A program made the translations under genes and the position numbers. 64,000 nt of DNA from Myxococcales bacterium. GTDB taxonomy: Bacteria > Myxococcota_A > Polyangia > Haliangiales > Haliangiaceae. The first letter of the stretch is position 1. The number at the start of each line of letters is the position of its first letter. Under the pieces are notes generated by a model, which was not told the origin of the DNA, made no database searches, and saw nothing but the letters and a program-made list of their open reading frames with translations. The DNA is taken from positions 62,001 through 126,000 of the forward strand of contig JADKKI010000012.1 of assembly GCA_016720595.1 (NCBI GenBank). Reading direction: 5' to 3'. Positions 10,251 through 20,875 of the stretch are shown one piece after another.

Positions 10251-11654
10251 TCAGGTCAGCCCGTAGCGCTTGCGCTTGCGCTGCAACGTCGTCGGATCGA
10301 TGCCGAGGACCCGCGCGGCGGACTCGAGAGAAGGCGCCCGCGCGATCACGCGCGCGATGTGCTCCACCTCGAGCTGCTCGATCGTGATGTCACCGCCGAG
10401 GATCACCGGCGCGGTGCCTCGCGCGCGCTCCCCTTCCACGGGAGGCGCTTCGATCCCGAGATCCTCGGGCTCGAGCAGCGGCCCCGGCGCGAGGATCACG
10501 GCACGCTCGATCGCGTTGCGCAGCTGGCGCAGGTTCCCCGGCCAGCTCTCGCGGACGAGCGCCGCGCACGCACGCGCCGAGAGCTCGAGGTTCGGCCGCG
10601 CCTGCTGCATCCGGCACAGGCGCAGGTAGTGCTGCGCGAGCGGCAGGATGTCCTCGCTGCGCTCGCGCAGCGGCGGGAGCGCCAGCGTGATCACGTTGAG
10701 CCGGAAGAACAGATCCTCGCGGAACCGCCCGGCGCGGACCTCGTCCTCGAGCGAGCGATTGGTGGCGGCGATCAGCCGCACGTCGGCGCGGCGCTCGGTG
10801 GCCTCACCCAGCCGCTCGTAGGTGCGATCGTTCAAGAACCGCAGCAAGCGCGCCTGCGCATCGGGCGTCAGATCGCCTACCTCGTCGAGATACAGCGTGC
10901 CGCCCGCCGCCTCCTCGACCTTGCCGACCGCGTTGTCGATCGCGCCGGTGAACGAGCCGCGGCGGTGACCGAACAGCGCGCTGGTCATCAGATCGCCGGC
11001 GAGCATCGGGCAGTGCACCGTGACGAGCGGACGATCGGCGCGCTTGCCGTGCGCCACGATGTACCGCGCGAGGACGTTCTTGCCCGTGCCGCTCTCGCCG
11101 CGCATCAGGATCACGGACTCCGCCGAGGCCGCGCGCCGCGCGGTGGCGAGGAACCCCGCGTAGCCGGGGCTCTTGGTCTCGAACAGATCGTCGCCTTCGC
11201 TGGCCTCGACGCGCTCCTCGAGGCTCGTCACCTTGCGCCGCAGCGCCTCGGTGGCGATCACGCGGCGCGTGGCGTGGCGGACCTGCTCCGGCGTGAACGG
11301 CTTCGGCACGTAGTCGATCGCGCCCAGCCGCATCGCCTCGACGGCGGTCTCGAACGTGGCGTACGCGGTGATCACCACGATGCCCACGCCCGGGTGCGCG
11401 GCGAGCATCTGCGGGATCGCCGTCAGGCCGTTGTCGCGGCCGAGCCACAGATCGAGCAGGATCACATCGAACCGCCCACGCTCGAGCGCCTCGAGCGCCG
11501 CACGGGTGGAGCCCACGCCGAGCACGCGCGCGCCATCAGCCTCGAGGCACAGCCGCACCGATTGCCGAACGCCGGGATCGTCGTCGACGACCAGGGCGGA
11601 CCACGCCGCACTCGGAGCATCGTCGGTCCGGGCGTCGGCGGCGCGGGGCTGCAT
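10251..11654 (-). CDS. NtrC/AlgB-type sigma-54 response regulator
   Basis: Starting at ATG 11654 the protein has 467 residues. The receiver (about 20-135) has VVDDDP, the phospho-acceptor in DVILLDLWLG, and the switch residues ITAYA and PKPF. The AAA+ domain has Walker A GESGTGKN, a GSFTGA sigma-54 loop, GGTLYLDEVGDL and WPGNLRQL. The C-terminal HTH ends LGIDPTTLQRKRKRYGL, typical of AlgB-like proteins. The frame is open further upstream, but that part has shadow-like arginine-rich composition, so the internal ATG is chosen. The histidine kinase starts six bases downstream. Targets would have -24/-12 promoters; none is obvious directly upstream. Confidence 0.93.
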   Translation of the reverse strand: MQPRAADARTDDAPSAAWSALVVDDDPGVRQSVRLCLEADGARVLGVGSTRAALEALERGRFDVILLDLWLGRDNGLTAIPQMLAAHPGVGIVVITAYATFETAVEAMRLGAIDYVPKPFTPEQVRHATRRVIATEALRRKVTSLEERVEASEGDDLFETKSPGYAGFLATARRAASAESVILMRGESGTGKNVLARYIVAHGKRADRPLVTVHCPMLAGDLMTSALFGHRRGSFTGAIDNAVGKVEEAAGGTLYLDEVGDLTPDAQARLLRFLNDRTYERLGEATERRADVRLIAATNRSLEDEVRAGRFREDLFFRLNVITLALPPLRERSEDILPLAQHYLRLCRMQQARPNLELSARACAALVRESWPGNLRQLRNAIERAVILAPGPLLEPEDLGIEAPPVEGERARGTAPVILGGDITIEQLEVEHIARVIARAPSLESAARVLGIDPTTLQRKRKRYGLT

Positions 11655-11778
11655 CGCGGCAGCATGGCACAGCTCGCGCGGACCGGGAGCCGGAGGCTTG
11701 CGTGGGGCATTCTGCCCGAACGGCGACGCGGTCCTCGTCGGAGGCCGACCTGGTCCACGGCTTGCTCGTTCGGAGTGC

Positions 11779-12060
11779 GTGGTCGACGCGCCGAACCGGA
11801 TCCGCCAGCTCGTGCGCCGCGCGGTGACCTTGCGGCGCGAGATCGTGGTGCTGGCCGTGACCATCCTGGTCGCGGACGGCCTCGCCGCGACGGAGTGCCT
11901 GCGCATGTTCGGGCATCCGACGGTGCGCATGGCCTTCGCCCTCGGTGCGGCGCTGCTGGTCGTGATCGCGAGCGTCGCGTTCGGCCGCCGGCTCGAGCGC
12001 GAGCTGGTGCTCGTGCGCGGCGAGGCTGCGCGGGTGCTCGCGGCCCAGCTCGCCGAGTGA
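11779..12060 (+). CDS. Small membrane protein with two helices (93 aa)
   Basis: A GTG at 11779 opens a 93-residue protein, divergent from the response regulator. Residues about 20-42 (IVVLAVTILVADGLAATECL) and about 50-70 (MAFALGAALLVVIASVAFG) are hydrophobic, and the rest is basic or amphipathic. The reading frame stays open far upstream, but there it is only the complement of the regulator gene; the hydrophobic stretch past 11779 is what suggests a real protein. No family is recognised. A weak CGGAG lies just before the GTG. The start is uncertain. Confidence 0.55.
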   Translation: MVDAPNRIRQLVRRAVTLRREIVVLAVTILVADGLAATECLRMFGHPTVRMAFALGAALLVVIASVAFGRRLERELVLVRGEAARVLAAQLAE

Positions 12061-12159
12061 CTGTCGCGGCAATTTGCCGGGTGACGAGGTTCTCTCCCAG
12101 GCGTTTCGCCCGCTCGTTACAGGTGTGAGGAGAGATCGACCTCGCTACGATCGCACACG

Positions 12160-13041
12160 ATGGCGATCGAAGATGCGACGTTCTTCAAGCACATCAAGCT
12201 GTTCTCGACGCTGGATGACGACGAGTGCGGTGTGCTGGCACAGGTCTGCTCGCACAAGGTGATCGACGCCGGCACGATGATCTTCTCGGCGGGAGAGCCC
12301 GGCGATTCGATGTTCATGATCGTCACGGGTGCGGTCGAGCTGTTCGTGAAGGACACCGCCGGACAGAAGATCGTCCTCAACACCGTGGGCATGCACGATC
12401 ACTTCGGCGAGCTCTCGCTGCTCGATGGTGGATCGCGTACGGCGAGCGCGAAGGCGACCGAGCGCACCGAGGTCTACACCCTCGATCGCGAGGATCTGCT
12501 GATGCTGTTCAAGAAGCGCCCGGAAGCCGCGCTGGACATGCTCGCAGCCATGGGTGGGATGACCCGCAAGGCGAACGCCCTGCTCCGCGCGCGCGTGGCG
12601 AAGAACGTCAACGAGGAGGTCGAGCACGATCGCGGCGGGATCGTGCTCCGGGTCGCGGATTGGGTCGCGAACTTCTCCGGAAGCATCACGTTCCTCGTCC
12701 TGCATCTCCTGTTCTTCGCGTTGTGGATCGGCTTCAACTCCCTGCCGATCGCGTTCGACCCGTTCCCGTTCAACCTGCTGACGATGACCGTCTCGCTCGA
12801 GGCGATCATGCTGTCCACCCTGCTGCTGTTCAGCTCGAACCGGCAGGGCGCGCGCGATCGGATCCGGGCAGACGTCGAGTACGAGATCAACCTCAAGGCG
12901 GAGCTCGAGGTCGCGCACCTCCACGAGAAGACCGACAAGATCCACGAAGACATGCTCGAGCGGTTCGCGAAGCTCGAGCGGACGCTCACCGCGCGCACGA
13001 GCGGGAGCACCGCGGCCGTGGCCCCCACCACCGCGAGCTGA
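12160..13041 (+). CDS. Cyclic-nucleotide-binding domain plus DUF1003 membrane protein
   Basis: The 293-residue protein has an N-terminal cNMP-binding fold (about 8-125, with GEPGDSMFMIVTGAVELF and the phosphate cassette FGELSLLDGGSRTASAKA). A DUF1003 domain follows: ADWVANFSGSITFLVLHLLFFALWI (helix about 168-190) and NLLTMTVSLEAIMLSTLLLFSSNRQ (helix about 205-230), then a charged coiled coil to about 280. In the cassette an Arg-Thr-Ala triplet follows the conserved Glu, compatible with cAMP or cGMP binding. This suggests a membrane protein whose state is set by a nucleotide. The coding region ends just before the homopolymer tract. The ATG at 12160 gives the full domain. Confidence 0.88.
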   Translation: MAIEDATFFKHIKLFSTLDDDECGVLAQVCSHKVIDAGTMIFSAGEPGDSMFMIVTGAVELFVKDTAGQKIVLNTVGMHDHFGELSLLDGGSRTASAKATERTEVYTLDREDLLMLFKKRPEAALDMLAAMGGMTRKANALLRARVAKNVNEEVEHDRGGIVLRVADWVANFSGSITFLVLHLLFFALWIGFNSLPIAFDPFPFNLLTMTVSLEAIMLSTLLLFSSNRQGARDRIRADVEYEINLKAELEVAHLHEKTDKIHEDMLERFAKLERTLTARTSGSTAAVAPTTAS

Positions 13042-13482
<441 letters not shown>

Positions 13483-14559
13483 ATGATGGGCAGGTGCCTG
13501 GCGATCGCCGTGCTGGTCCTCGCGACCGCGGCGCCTGCACGCGCCGATCAAGATCCCTGCGCGTGCAGCCCGAACCGCCCGGGGTTCTTTCGCCAGGATG
13601 CGCTCACCGGGCTGTGGGGCGGCCGCCGCGAGGCGATGCGTGATGCCGGGTTCACCGCGCTCCTGACCTATGCCGGCGAGGTGTTCACCAGCTCGAACCT
13701 GGCCAAGCAGGCGACGGTCGCCGGCCTCGGCGTGCTCGCGCTCGACGCCGATCTCTCGAAGCTGGTCTCCGATCACCTCGGCCTCGCCCACGTCACGGGC
13801 CTCGGGATCCACGGCGATGGGCTGTCCGATCAGCTGATGGACATCTACGGCGTCAGCAACAACGTCGCCCCCAATGGCGTGCGCCTGTTCGAAGCGTGGC
13901 TCGAGCAGCCGGTGAAGATGGTGACCGTGCGCGCCGGTCTGCTCGCGGCCGATCAGGAGTTCATCCTCGCGAAGCACGGCACCGCCCTGCTCAACGCGAC
14001 GTTCGGGATCATCTCGCAGCTGCCCGTGAACGTGCCCGGACCGGTCTATCCCGTGGCCACGCCGGGCGTCAGCGTCCGCGCCGAGCTGCCGCACGCCCTC
14101 GTGCGCGGCGCGATCTACGATGGCGATCAGGAGAACAACCACGGCATCCCCACGGGCCTCGGCGATGATGCGTTCATGATCGGCGAGGTCGAGCTCGAGG
14201 AGACGCTCAAGCTCGGCGGCTGGCATCACACCGATCACCGCAACGGCGTCTATGCGATCGCCGATCGGCAGTTCGATCGCTACGTCGGTGGGTTCACGCG
14301 CGTCGGTTACAGCCCCGGGCAGGCGGTGGAGCTCTACATCGACACCGGGCTGCGGATCGGCCCCGGACCGCTCCGCGAGCGTGACTTCGCCAGCGTGGGC
14401 CTGGCGTTCGCGCGCACCGACGTGGGCGCCCAGACGGCGATCGAGGCGACCTACCAGCTCCAGCTCGGCTGGATGACGATCCAGCCTGATTTCCAGCTGT
14501 TGCTGCTCCGGGAGCGCACCGCCGCGGTGTTGGCCACCCGGGTCGTGATCGTCTTGTGA
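13483..14559 (+). CDS. OprB-like carbohydrate-selective porin
   Basis: The 358-residue protein has a signal peptide (MGRCLAIAVLVLATAAPARA, cleavage about residue 22). Its mature N-terminus reads LTGLWGGRREAMRDAGFTALLTYAGEV, the OprB-family opening LTGDWGG-R-L-G. Alternating amphipathic strands with aromatic girdles continue to the C-terminus, consistent with an outer-membrane beta barrel. It is somewhat shorter than Pseudomonas OprB (about 430). OprB proteins pass sugars across the outer membrane; the substrate here is unknown. Two ATGs lie at 13483 and 13486. The homopolymer tract removes any readable upstream signal. The next gene follows 17 bp downstream. Confidence 0.8.
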   Translation: MMGRCLAIAVLVLATAAPARADQDPCACSPNRPGFFRQDALTGLWGGRREAMRDAGFTALLTYAGEVFTSSNLAKQATVAGLGVLALDADLSKLVSDHLGLAHVTGLGIHGDGLSDQLMDIYGVSNNVAPNGVRLFEAWLEQPVKMVTVRAGLLAADQEFILAKHGTALLNATFGIISQLPVNVPGPVYPVATPGVSVRAELPHALVRGAIYDGDQENNHGIPTGLGDDAFMIGEVELEETLKLGGWHHTDHRNGVYAIADRQFDRYVGGFTRVGYSPGQAVELYIDTGLRIGPGPLRERDFASVGLAFARTDVGAQTAIEATYQLQLGWMTIQPDFQLLLLRERTAAVLATRVVIVL

Positions 14560-14576
14560 CGTGATAGGGTCCCCCC

Positions 14577-15707
14577 GTGCCGAGCCCGGGCCGCCCGTGG
14601 ATCACAGCGAACCAGGTCACCCTGGCGCGGCTGGTGCCCATGCCGATCCTGGCGTGGCTGATCTACCGCGGCTATGCCGAGCACAACGACACGCTGCTGT
14701 GGAGCGCGCTGATCGCCGGCACGCTGATCGGCTGCACCGATTGGGTGGACGGCATGCTCGCCCGCAAGTACGGCCCCACCGTGCTGGGCGGCCTGCTCGA
14801 TCCGATCGCGGACAAGGTGTTCATCGCGTTCGCCTACGTGCCGTTCGCGGATGACACCGTCGGCCTGATCCCGGCGTGGGCGTGCGCGCTGATGTTCACG
14901 CGCGAGCTGTTCATCACGGCCCTGCGCTCCGCATACGAGCAGCGCAACCTCACGCTCAAGACCAGCTATCTCGCCAAGGTCAAGACGTGGACGCAGATGC
15001 AGGGCATCGGGGTGATGCTGCTGTTCCCGCTCGTCGGAAACCCCAGGAACCTGACGATCTTCCTCTCGATCCTCACGGCCGCGCCGCTCCTCGTGATGGC
15101 GTACTTCTGGCTGGTGAAGAAGAAGTTCTGGCGCGGCGCCCTCGTGATGAGCGGCTCCGTGGCGCCGATCCTCGCCGTCCACCTCTATGGCGATCCGCTC
15201 CTGACCGTGCGCTGGATCCTGCTCGCCGTCGTCGGCATCACCTGGATCAGCGGCCTCGATTACATCGCGATCGGCTGGAAGCAGCTGCGCGGGCGCGGAG
15301 ACTTTGGCCTCGCGGATGGCGTGCGGCTCGTCGGTGCGCTCGCGATGCCGGGCCTGCTGTTCGCCGATCTCGTGGTGGTGCCCACGTGGGTGCCGGCGTG
15401 GCCGATCTTCGCGATCCTCTCCCTCGAGCTCGCCGTGGGCGGCCTCGACAACCTGATGTCGCACCACAAGCGCGCCACCAAGGCGCTCGCCTGGGGCAGC
15501 CGCGTGCTCGGCGTGTGCCTGCTGCTCCTCGGCGCGCTGCTCGTGCAGGACCATGCGGATCTGTTCCTCTACGGCGCCACCGCGATCTCGCTGGTCGGCG
15601 TGGCCGCCGAGTTCTGGCACGGCCGGGACTACTTCCTCGACAAGCGGATCCGCGATCGCGCGCTGCGCGAGGCGGCCGTCCACACGCCCGAGTCTCAGCT
15701 CACGTAG
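14577..15707 (+). CDS. CDP-alcohol phosphatidyltransferase (PgsA-like) with C-terminal membrane extension
   Basis: The 376-residue protein (GTG start) carries the CDP-alcohol phosphotransferase signature within residues about 58-82: DWVDGMLARKYGP, then GGLLDPIADK. The DG, AR, G, D and D residues are all present; the gap between AR and G is one residue shorter than in E. coli PgsA. This domain links an alcohol such as glycerol-3-phosphate to a CDP-activated lipid in the inner membrane. Usual PgsA is about 180-200 residues, so a second half (about 190-350) with five or six more hydrophobic segments is extra and of unknown role. The substrate cannot be fixed from sequence. It follows the porin by 17 bp. 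Confidence 0.82.
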   Translation: MPSPGRPWITANQVTLARLVPMPILAWLIYRGYAEHNDTLLWSALIAGTLIGCTDWVDGMLARKYGPTVLGGLLDPIADKVFIAFAYVPFADDTVGLIPAWACALMFTRELFITALRSAYEQRNLTLKTSYLAKVKTWTQMQGIGVMLLFPLVGNPRNLTIFLSILTAAPLLVMAYFWLVKKKFWRGALVMSGSVAPILAVHLYGDPLLTVRWILLAVVGITWISGLDYIAIGWKQLRGRGDFGLADGVRLVGALAMPGLLFADLVVVPTWVPAWPIFAILSLELAVGGLDNLMSHHKRATKALAWGSRVLGVCLLLLGALLVQDHADLFLYGATAISLVGVAAEFWHGRDYFLDKRIRDRALREAAVHTPESQLT

Positions 15708-15710
15708 CGG

Positions 15711-16592
15711 TCAGCCGACAACGCGGTTCCGGCCCTCGCGCTTGGCCTTGTACAGATTGTCGTCGGCGATCTTGATGAACGCGCTGACGTCGACGTCCTC
15801 GCCCTCGACGGTGGTCACGCCGACCGAGACGGTGACCGGGAAGCTGTCGCCCTCGTACTCGAACGGCGTGTCCGCGACGATCCGGCGGACCTGCTCGCCG
15901 AACGTGCGCGCGCCGGTGATGTCGGTCTCGGGCAGCACGGCGGCGAACTCCTCACCGCCGTAGCGCGCGAGCAGCTCCTCGCGACGCACGCGGTTGAGCA
16001 GGCGCTTCGAGAGCTCGCGGAGCACGTAGTCCCCGGTGAGGTGGCCGTGCTTGTCGTTGATCGCCTTGAAGTGATCGATGTCGAACATCAGCAGCGACAG
16101 CGGCCGCCGGTACCGCGCACAACGCGCGATCTCGCGCTCGAGGAACTCGAGGAAGTAGCGCTTGTTGTGCGCGCCGGTGAGGGCGTCGATGATCGTCATC
16201 TTGTAGATCTCTTCGTGGTAGCTCGCCTCGATGCCGGAGCCCGAGAGGAACTTGAAGATCGCCGCGCCGATCTTCACGAAGTCCGCATCACGCAGCACGC
16301 TCTTGGTCACGGGCACGTCGTTGACGTAGCTGCCGTTGGTGGACTGGAGATCCTCGACGGACCAGTTCTCACCCGTGCGGAACACCCGCGCGTGACGGCG
16401 CGAGACGCTGTCGCGATCGACCTGGATGTCGCAATCCGCGCCGCGCCCGAGGACGATCTCGCTCCGCGACAGCGGGAACCGCTTCCCCATGTCCGGGCCA
16501 GGCGGATAGATCAGGACGAGGCACGCCTCACCGGCTTCCTTGGTCGGCTTGACGACCTGGACCTTCGTGATGCGAGTCTTCCACTCTGACAT
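15711..16592 (-). CDS. FHA-GGDEF diguanylate cyclase
   Basis: ATG 16592 gives 293 residues. An FHA domain spans about 25-115 with the phosphothreonine-binding residues in LGRGADCD, SRRHA and STNGSYVND. The GGDEF domain follows (about 130-293) with LTGAHNKRYF, DIDHFKAINDKHGH and an intact GGEEF active site near residue 230, so it should make c-di-GMP from GTP. The product-inhibition site, normally RxxD nine residues before GGEEF, reads RREE, so feedback control may be weak. The FHA domain suggests control by a Ser/Thr kinase, of which this window has six. A TTGACA lies upstream at 16659-16664 (reverse strand) but its -10 is poor. Confidence 0.93.
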   Translation of the reverse strand: MSEWKTRITKVQVVKPTKEAGEACLVLIYPPGPDMGKRFPLSRSEIVLGRGADCDIQVDRDSVSRRHARVFRTGENWSVEDLQSTNGSYVNDVPVTKSVLRDADFVKIGAAIFKFLSGSGIEASYHEEIYKMTIIDALTGAHNKRYFLEFLEREIARCARYRRPLSLLMFDIDHFKAINDKHGHLTGDYVLRELSKRLLNRVRREELLARYGGEEFAAVLPETDITGARTFGEQVRRIVADTPFEYEGDSFPVTVSVGVTTVEGEDVDVSAFIKIADDNLYKAKREGRNRVVG

Positions 16593-16693
16593 TGCGGGCT
16601 GGCGCTCAACTCGTCGGGATTGCGCTGCTTTGTCGATCTGACCGCAAGGCCTGCAACCTGTCAATGTGTGCGACGGTGTGATAAGCCGACGGC

Positions 16694-17463
16694 GTGGTTG
16701 GGCACCACGCGTCGAGCGAGGCGTTCGATCTCGTCGGAGACGGCGAGATGGGCGTGGTCCTGCTCCACGGCTTCACCGGCACGCCGTACGAGGTGGGCTA
16801 CCTCGGCCAGCAGCTCGCGAGCGCGGGGTACACCGTGCGCGCACCTCGCCTCCCTGGCCACGGCACCTCCCTGGCCGAGCTCGACGAGACCAGGTGGGAG
16901 GACTGGGTCGCGTGCGTCGAGCAGGCCGTGGACGACCTCGGACGGCGCTGCCGCCAGATCGCCCTCGTCGGGCAGTCGCTCGGTGGCCTGCTCGCCCTCT
17001 ATGTCGCCAGCCATCGCAAGGACGTGGTGAGCGTCGCCGCGCTCGCGGCACCGCTGTGGCTCGAAGGGCTCTCGGCGCGCGCGGCACGCTGGACCCGGCC
17101 CGGAGGCCCGCTCGCGGGAGTGCGTCGGCTGCCCAAGCTCGGTGGATCGGATGTCCGCGATCCCCGCAGCAAGGCCGAGAACCCTTGCTACGACGGCGTG
17201 CCCACCCGCGCGCTGGCGCAGCTGATGACCTTCATGAAGGTCACCGATGATGCACTCCCGGAGGTCACGCAGCCGGTGCTGGTGCTTCATGCCACGCAGG
17301 ATCACACCGCGCCCGTCGCGTGTGCACAGCGGATCGCCGAGCGCACCCATGCGCGGCGCGTGCGGATCCTGCCGCGCAGCTATCATCTGATCGCAGTCGA
17401 CGTCGAGCGCGACATCGTCGCCGCCGAGGTCGTGGACTTCCTACGCAAGACGAAAGACCAGCC

Positions 17464-17476
<13 letters not shown>
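16694..17476 (+). CDS. Alpha/beta hydrolase, carboxylesterase/monoacylglycerol-lipase type
   Basis: The 260-residue protein (GTG start) has the oxyanion-hole motif LLHGFTGTPYE near residue 24, the nucleophile elbow GQSLGG (Ser about 98), an acid in ATQDHTAP and a histidine in SYHLI, in the right order for a serine hydrolase triad. The HGFTG opening and overall length match Est30-type carboxylesterases and bacterial monoacylglycerol lipases. No signal peptide, so cytoplasmic. Its last 13 bases overlap the start of glpK, so the two are translationally linked. A lipase releasing glycerol next to a glycerol kinase is a sensible pair, but the substrate is inference. Confidence 0.88.
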
Positions 17477-18936
<1,460 letters not shown>

Positions 18937-19005
18937 CGACCGGCCCAGCCGGGCTCGGGCCAACTCCGACGGTGGGAAGTCGCCCGGCCCGAGTCGGCCT
19001 CCGCA

Positions 19006-19201
19006 GAGATCAAACCAAGGAAGCCAGGAACCAGGGTCGGAGAGATCTCGAAACCCTCTCGCTTGCTTCAGTCAGGCCAGCCAGGGCAAGGCCACGCCGC
19101 GCGTCAGTTCAAGGCAGCCCACGAACGGGCCAGCCACAGGGTGTGAACCTTCTTTTCCAGACCCCGCTGCCTTGCTTCCTGGCTTCCTGGCTTTGATCTC
19201 T
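19006..19201. repeat. 196-bp element bounded by 26-bp inverted repeats (MITE-like)
   Basis: Between glpK and the convergent gene lies a 295-bp gene-free stretch. Within it, bases 19006-19031 and 19176-19201 are inverted copies matching at 24 of 26 positions; mismatches occur only at the 11th and 13th bases. The inner 13 bases AGGAAGCCAGGAA and outer ten AGAGATCAAA are perfect. The 144-bp interior has no plausible ORF. No clear target-site duplication is seen. It could be a miniature transposable element, a REP-type structure, or a large hairpin acting as a two-way 3' end. The rest of the gap shows nothing recognisable. Confidence 0.7.
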
Positions 19202-19231
19202 GATCAGGGAGGCCCGTACACGCCGCGCAGA

Positions 19232-20017
19232 TCACACGCCCAACGATCCCGGATCTTCGATGCGGGCCTTGAGCAGCTCGAGCGAGGTGGCGCAGTACAG
19301 GCCGTCCTCGACGCGCTCGTCGTAGGTGTACTTGAGCGTGATGCGCGCGTCCTCGATCCGGCCGAGCGTCACGAACAGCGGGCAGTTCCCGTGCTCGTAG
19401 AGGTGATGGTAGGCGGCGGGCAAGCCGATCGAGCCGAGGTTCGCGAGGAACGCGCTGGCGTACAGCGGATCCGTGTCGACGAGCGAGCGCGGCGCGAGGC
19501 CCCACGCGTACAGCCGCTTCATCACGCCGAGCAGGAACGCGAGCAGGAAGCCTGGGAGTGCGAGCAGGATCCCGAGCTCCTTGTCCATCGCCGTGCGTGC
19601 GGTGGTCCGGGCGCTGGTGACCTCGCCACCCGTGCCCGCCACGACCTCGGCGAACGCTTCGCCCGGCGCGAACCCGCGCTTGATCGTGCGCAGCGGAGCG
19701 TCATCGGACTTCTGGGGCTTCGCGGCGAACGACAGGAACACACCCGTGCGCTGGTACGTCTTCCTGCCGACCGTGAACCGGTTGAGCCGCTCTCGCTCGT
19801 GGAGCACGGCGGCGAGCGAGTGCAGCACGAGATGAAACACCGTGGCATGCGCCCCGGGATGCGCGCGATTCCACTCGGCCAGCCACGGCAGCGTGCGCGA
19901 GAGATCGAGCGTGTGCTCGAAGTACACGGCGGACTCGTTTCGTCCGCGCATCAGGAACGCCATCATCCGGCGATAGGGAGGGACCGTGACGCGTCGACCA
20001 TCGTGCGGACCGAACAT
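19232..20017 (-). CDS. 2-oxoacid dehydrogenase E2-like acyltransferase-fold protein lacking the catalytic His
   Basis: From ATG 20017 the protein has 261 residues. Its C-terminal stretch LGSIGLPAAYHHLYEHGNCPLFVTLG and TYDERVEDGLYCATSLELLK corresponds to the catalytic core of E2/chloramphenicol-acetyltransferase folds. The active-site DHRxxDG reads DERVEDG, so the catalytic histidine is Glu. No lipoyl or subunit-binding domain is present, and a hydrophobic helix lies at about 145-165. The frame is open 51 codons further upstream, but that part overlaps the likely promoter of the divergent sigma-factor gene, so the internal ATG is preferred. Family members are usually annotated as E2-like; the actual activity is unknown. 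Confidence 0.72.
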   Translation of the reverse strand: MFGPHDGRRVTVPPYRRMMAFLMRGRNESAVYFEHTLDLSRTLPWLAEWNRAHPGAHATVFHLVLHSLAAVLHERERLNRFTVGRKTYQRTGVFLSFAAKPQKSDDAPLRTIKRGFAPGEAFAEVVAGTGGEVTSARTTARTAMDKELGILLALPGFLLAFLLGVMKRLYAWGLAPRSLVDTDPLYASAFLANLGSIGLPAAYHHLYEHGNCPLFVTLGRIEDARITLKYTYDERVEDGLYCATSLELLKARIEDPGSLGV

Positions 20018-20190
20018 GCCGGCACGGTAACGCGACGCGATACCTACACCTCGGTGGGAAGCGTCCGCGGGAGTGTTTCCTACGAAGGTAGGGATCGCCT
20101 CCTTCCCTCGCCTGGTCGTTTTCACCAACCAATGGTGGAGTACGCCTGTGGATAGGTTTACGCCGGCCATGATTTCGCAAGGTTAAGTGT

Positions 20191-20206
20191 CGGCACGGAG
20201 GGTGCT
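20191..20206 (+). promoter_or_regulatory. Possible sigma-54-like site before the sigma-factor gene
   Basis: CGGCACGGAGGGTGCT matches 9 of 11 fixed positions of the -24/-12 consensus with exact GG-N10-GC spacing. The predicted start would fall only two or three bases before the ATG at 20219, so translation would be leaderless, which counts against it. The 200-bp divergent region otherwise shows no clear -35/-10 pair. Confidence 0.25.
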
Positions 20207-20218
20207 CTACGTCTTGTC

Positions 20219-20875
20219 ATGGCCCTTCTCGCAGCTCGTACGCCCAAGCACGCCGCTGACTGGACTGACCGCGAGCTCCTGAAGTTTGTCCTCCGAAGTG
20301 ACGCCCGCGGCTGGGCCGAGCTGGTCCGCCGGTTCCGCCCCCTCATCTACCGGTGCATCACCAAGGTGACCCTGAAGTACGCGCCGTCGCTCGGCAGCGC
20401 CGACCTCGATGAGATCTACGCGGACGTGATGATGCAGCTCGTGCGCGACGAGATGCACAAGCTCCGCATCTACAACCCGGCCCGTGGCACCAAGCTCGGC
20501 TCGTGGATCGGGATGATCTCGGTCAACGCCGCGTACGACTTCCTCCGTGGCGCCGGTCGCCGCCCGCTGCTCGACAAGGTCGATGGGCAGCTCGATCCGC
20601 ACGAGGAGTGCGATCGCACCCCGCTCGATCTGCTGATCGAGAAGGAGCGCTGGGGCCACCTGAACGATCTGCTCTCCGACTTCACGGAGAAGGACCGCCA
20701 CTTCGTCGAGCTCTACTACAAGCAGGGCATGGAGGCCGAAGAGATCGCCTCCGCGATGCAGATCAGCCTGAAGACGGTCTACTCGAAGAAGCACAAGATC
20801 CGCGCGCACCTCGTGCGTTGCCTCCAGAGCCTCGCCGGCGACAGCCCGATCGCAGACCTGGCGCTCGCGTCGTGA
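20219..20875 (+). CDS. ECF-like RNA polymerase sigma factor
   Basis: The 218-residue protein has sigma region 2 (about 17-95: WAELVRRFRPLIYRCITKV, DLDEIYADVMMQLVRDE, GSWIGMISVNAAYDFLRG) and region 4 (about 140-195: LLSDFTEKDRHFVELYYKQGMEAEEIASAMQISLKTVYSKKHKIRAHL, an HTH). No region 3, so it is of the extracytoplasmic-function type. Such factors redirect RNA polymerase and are usually held by an anti-sigma factor. Here no typical anti-sigma follows; instead the next gene starts at the overlapping GTGA of the stop codon and encodes a glycine-rich protein. That protein may be the regulator or the output. The ATG is at 20219. Confidence 0.9.
   Translation: MALLAARTPKHAADWTDRELLKFVLRSDARGWAELVRRFRPLIYRCITKVTLKYAPSLGSADLDEIYADVMMQLVRDEMHKLRIYNPARGTKLGSWIGMISVNAAYDFLRGAGRRPLLDKVDGQLDPHEECDRTPLDLLIEKERWGHLNDLLSDFTEKDRHFVELYYKQGMEAEEIASAMQISLKTVYSKKHKIRAHLVRCLQSLAGDSPIADLALAS

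Noticed and set aside
17320..17463. Extended N-terminus of glycerol kinase
   Set aside because: The added residues are Arg-rich shadow of the esterase; GlpK homology begins at the ATG at 17464.
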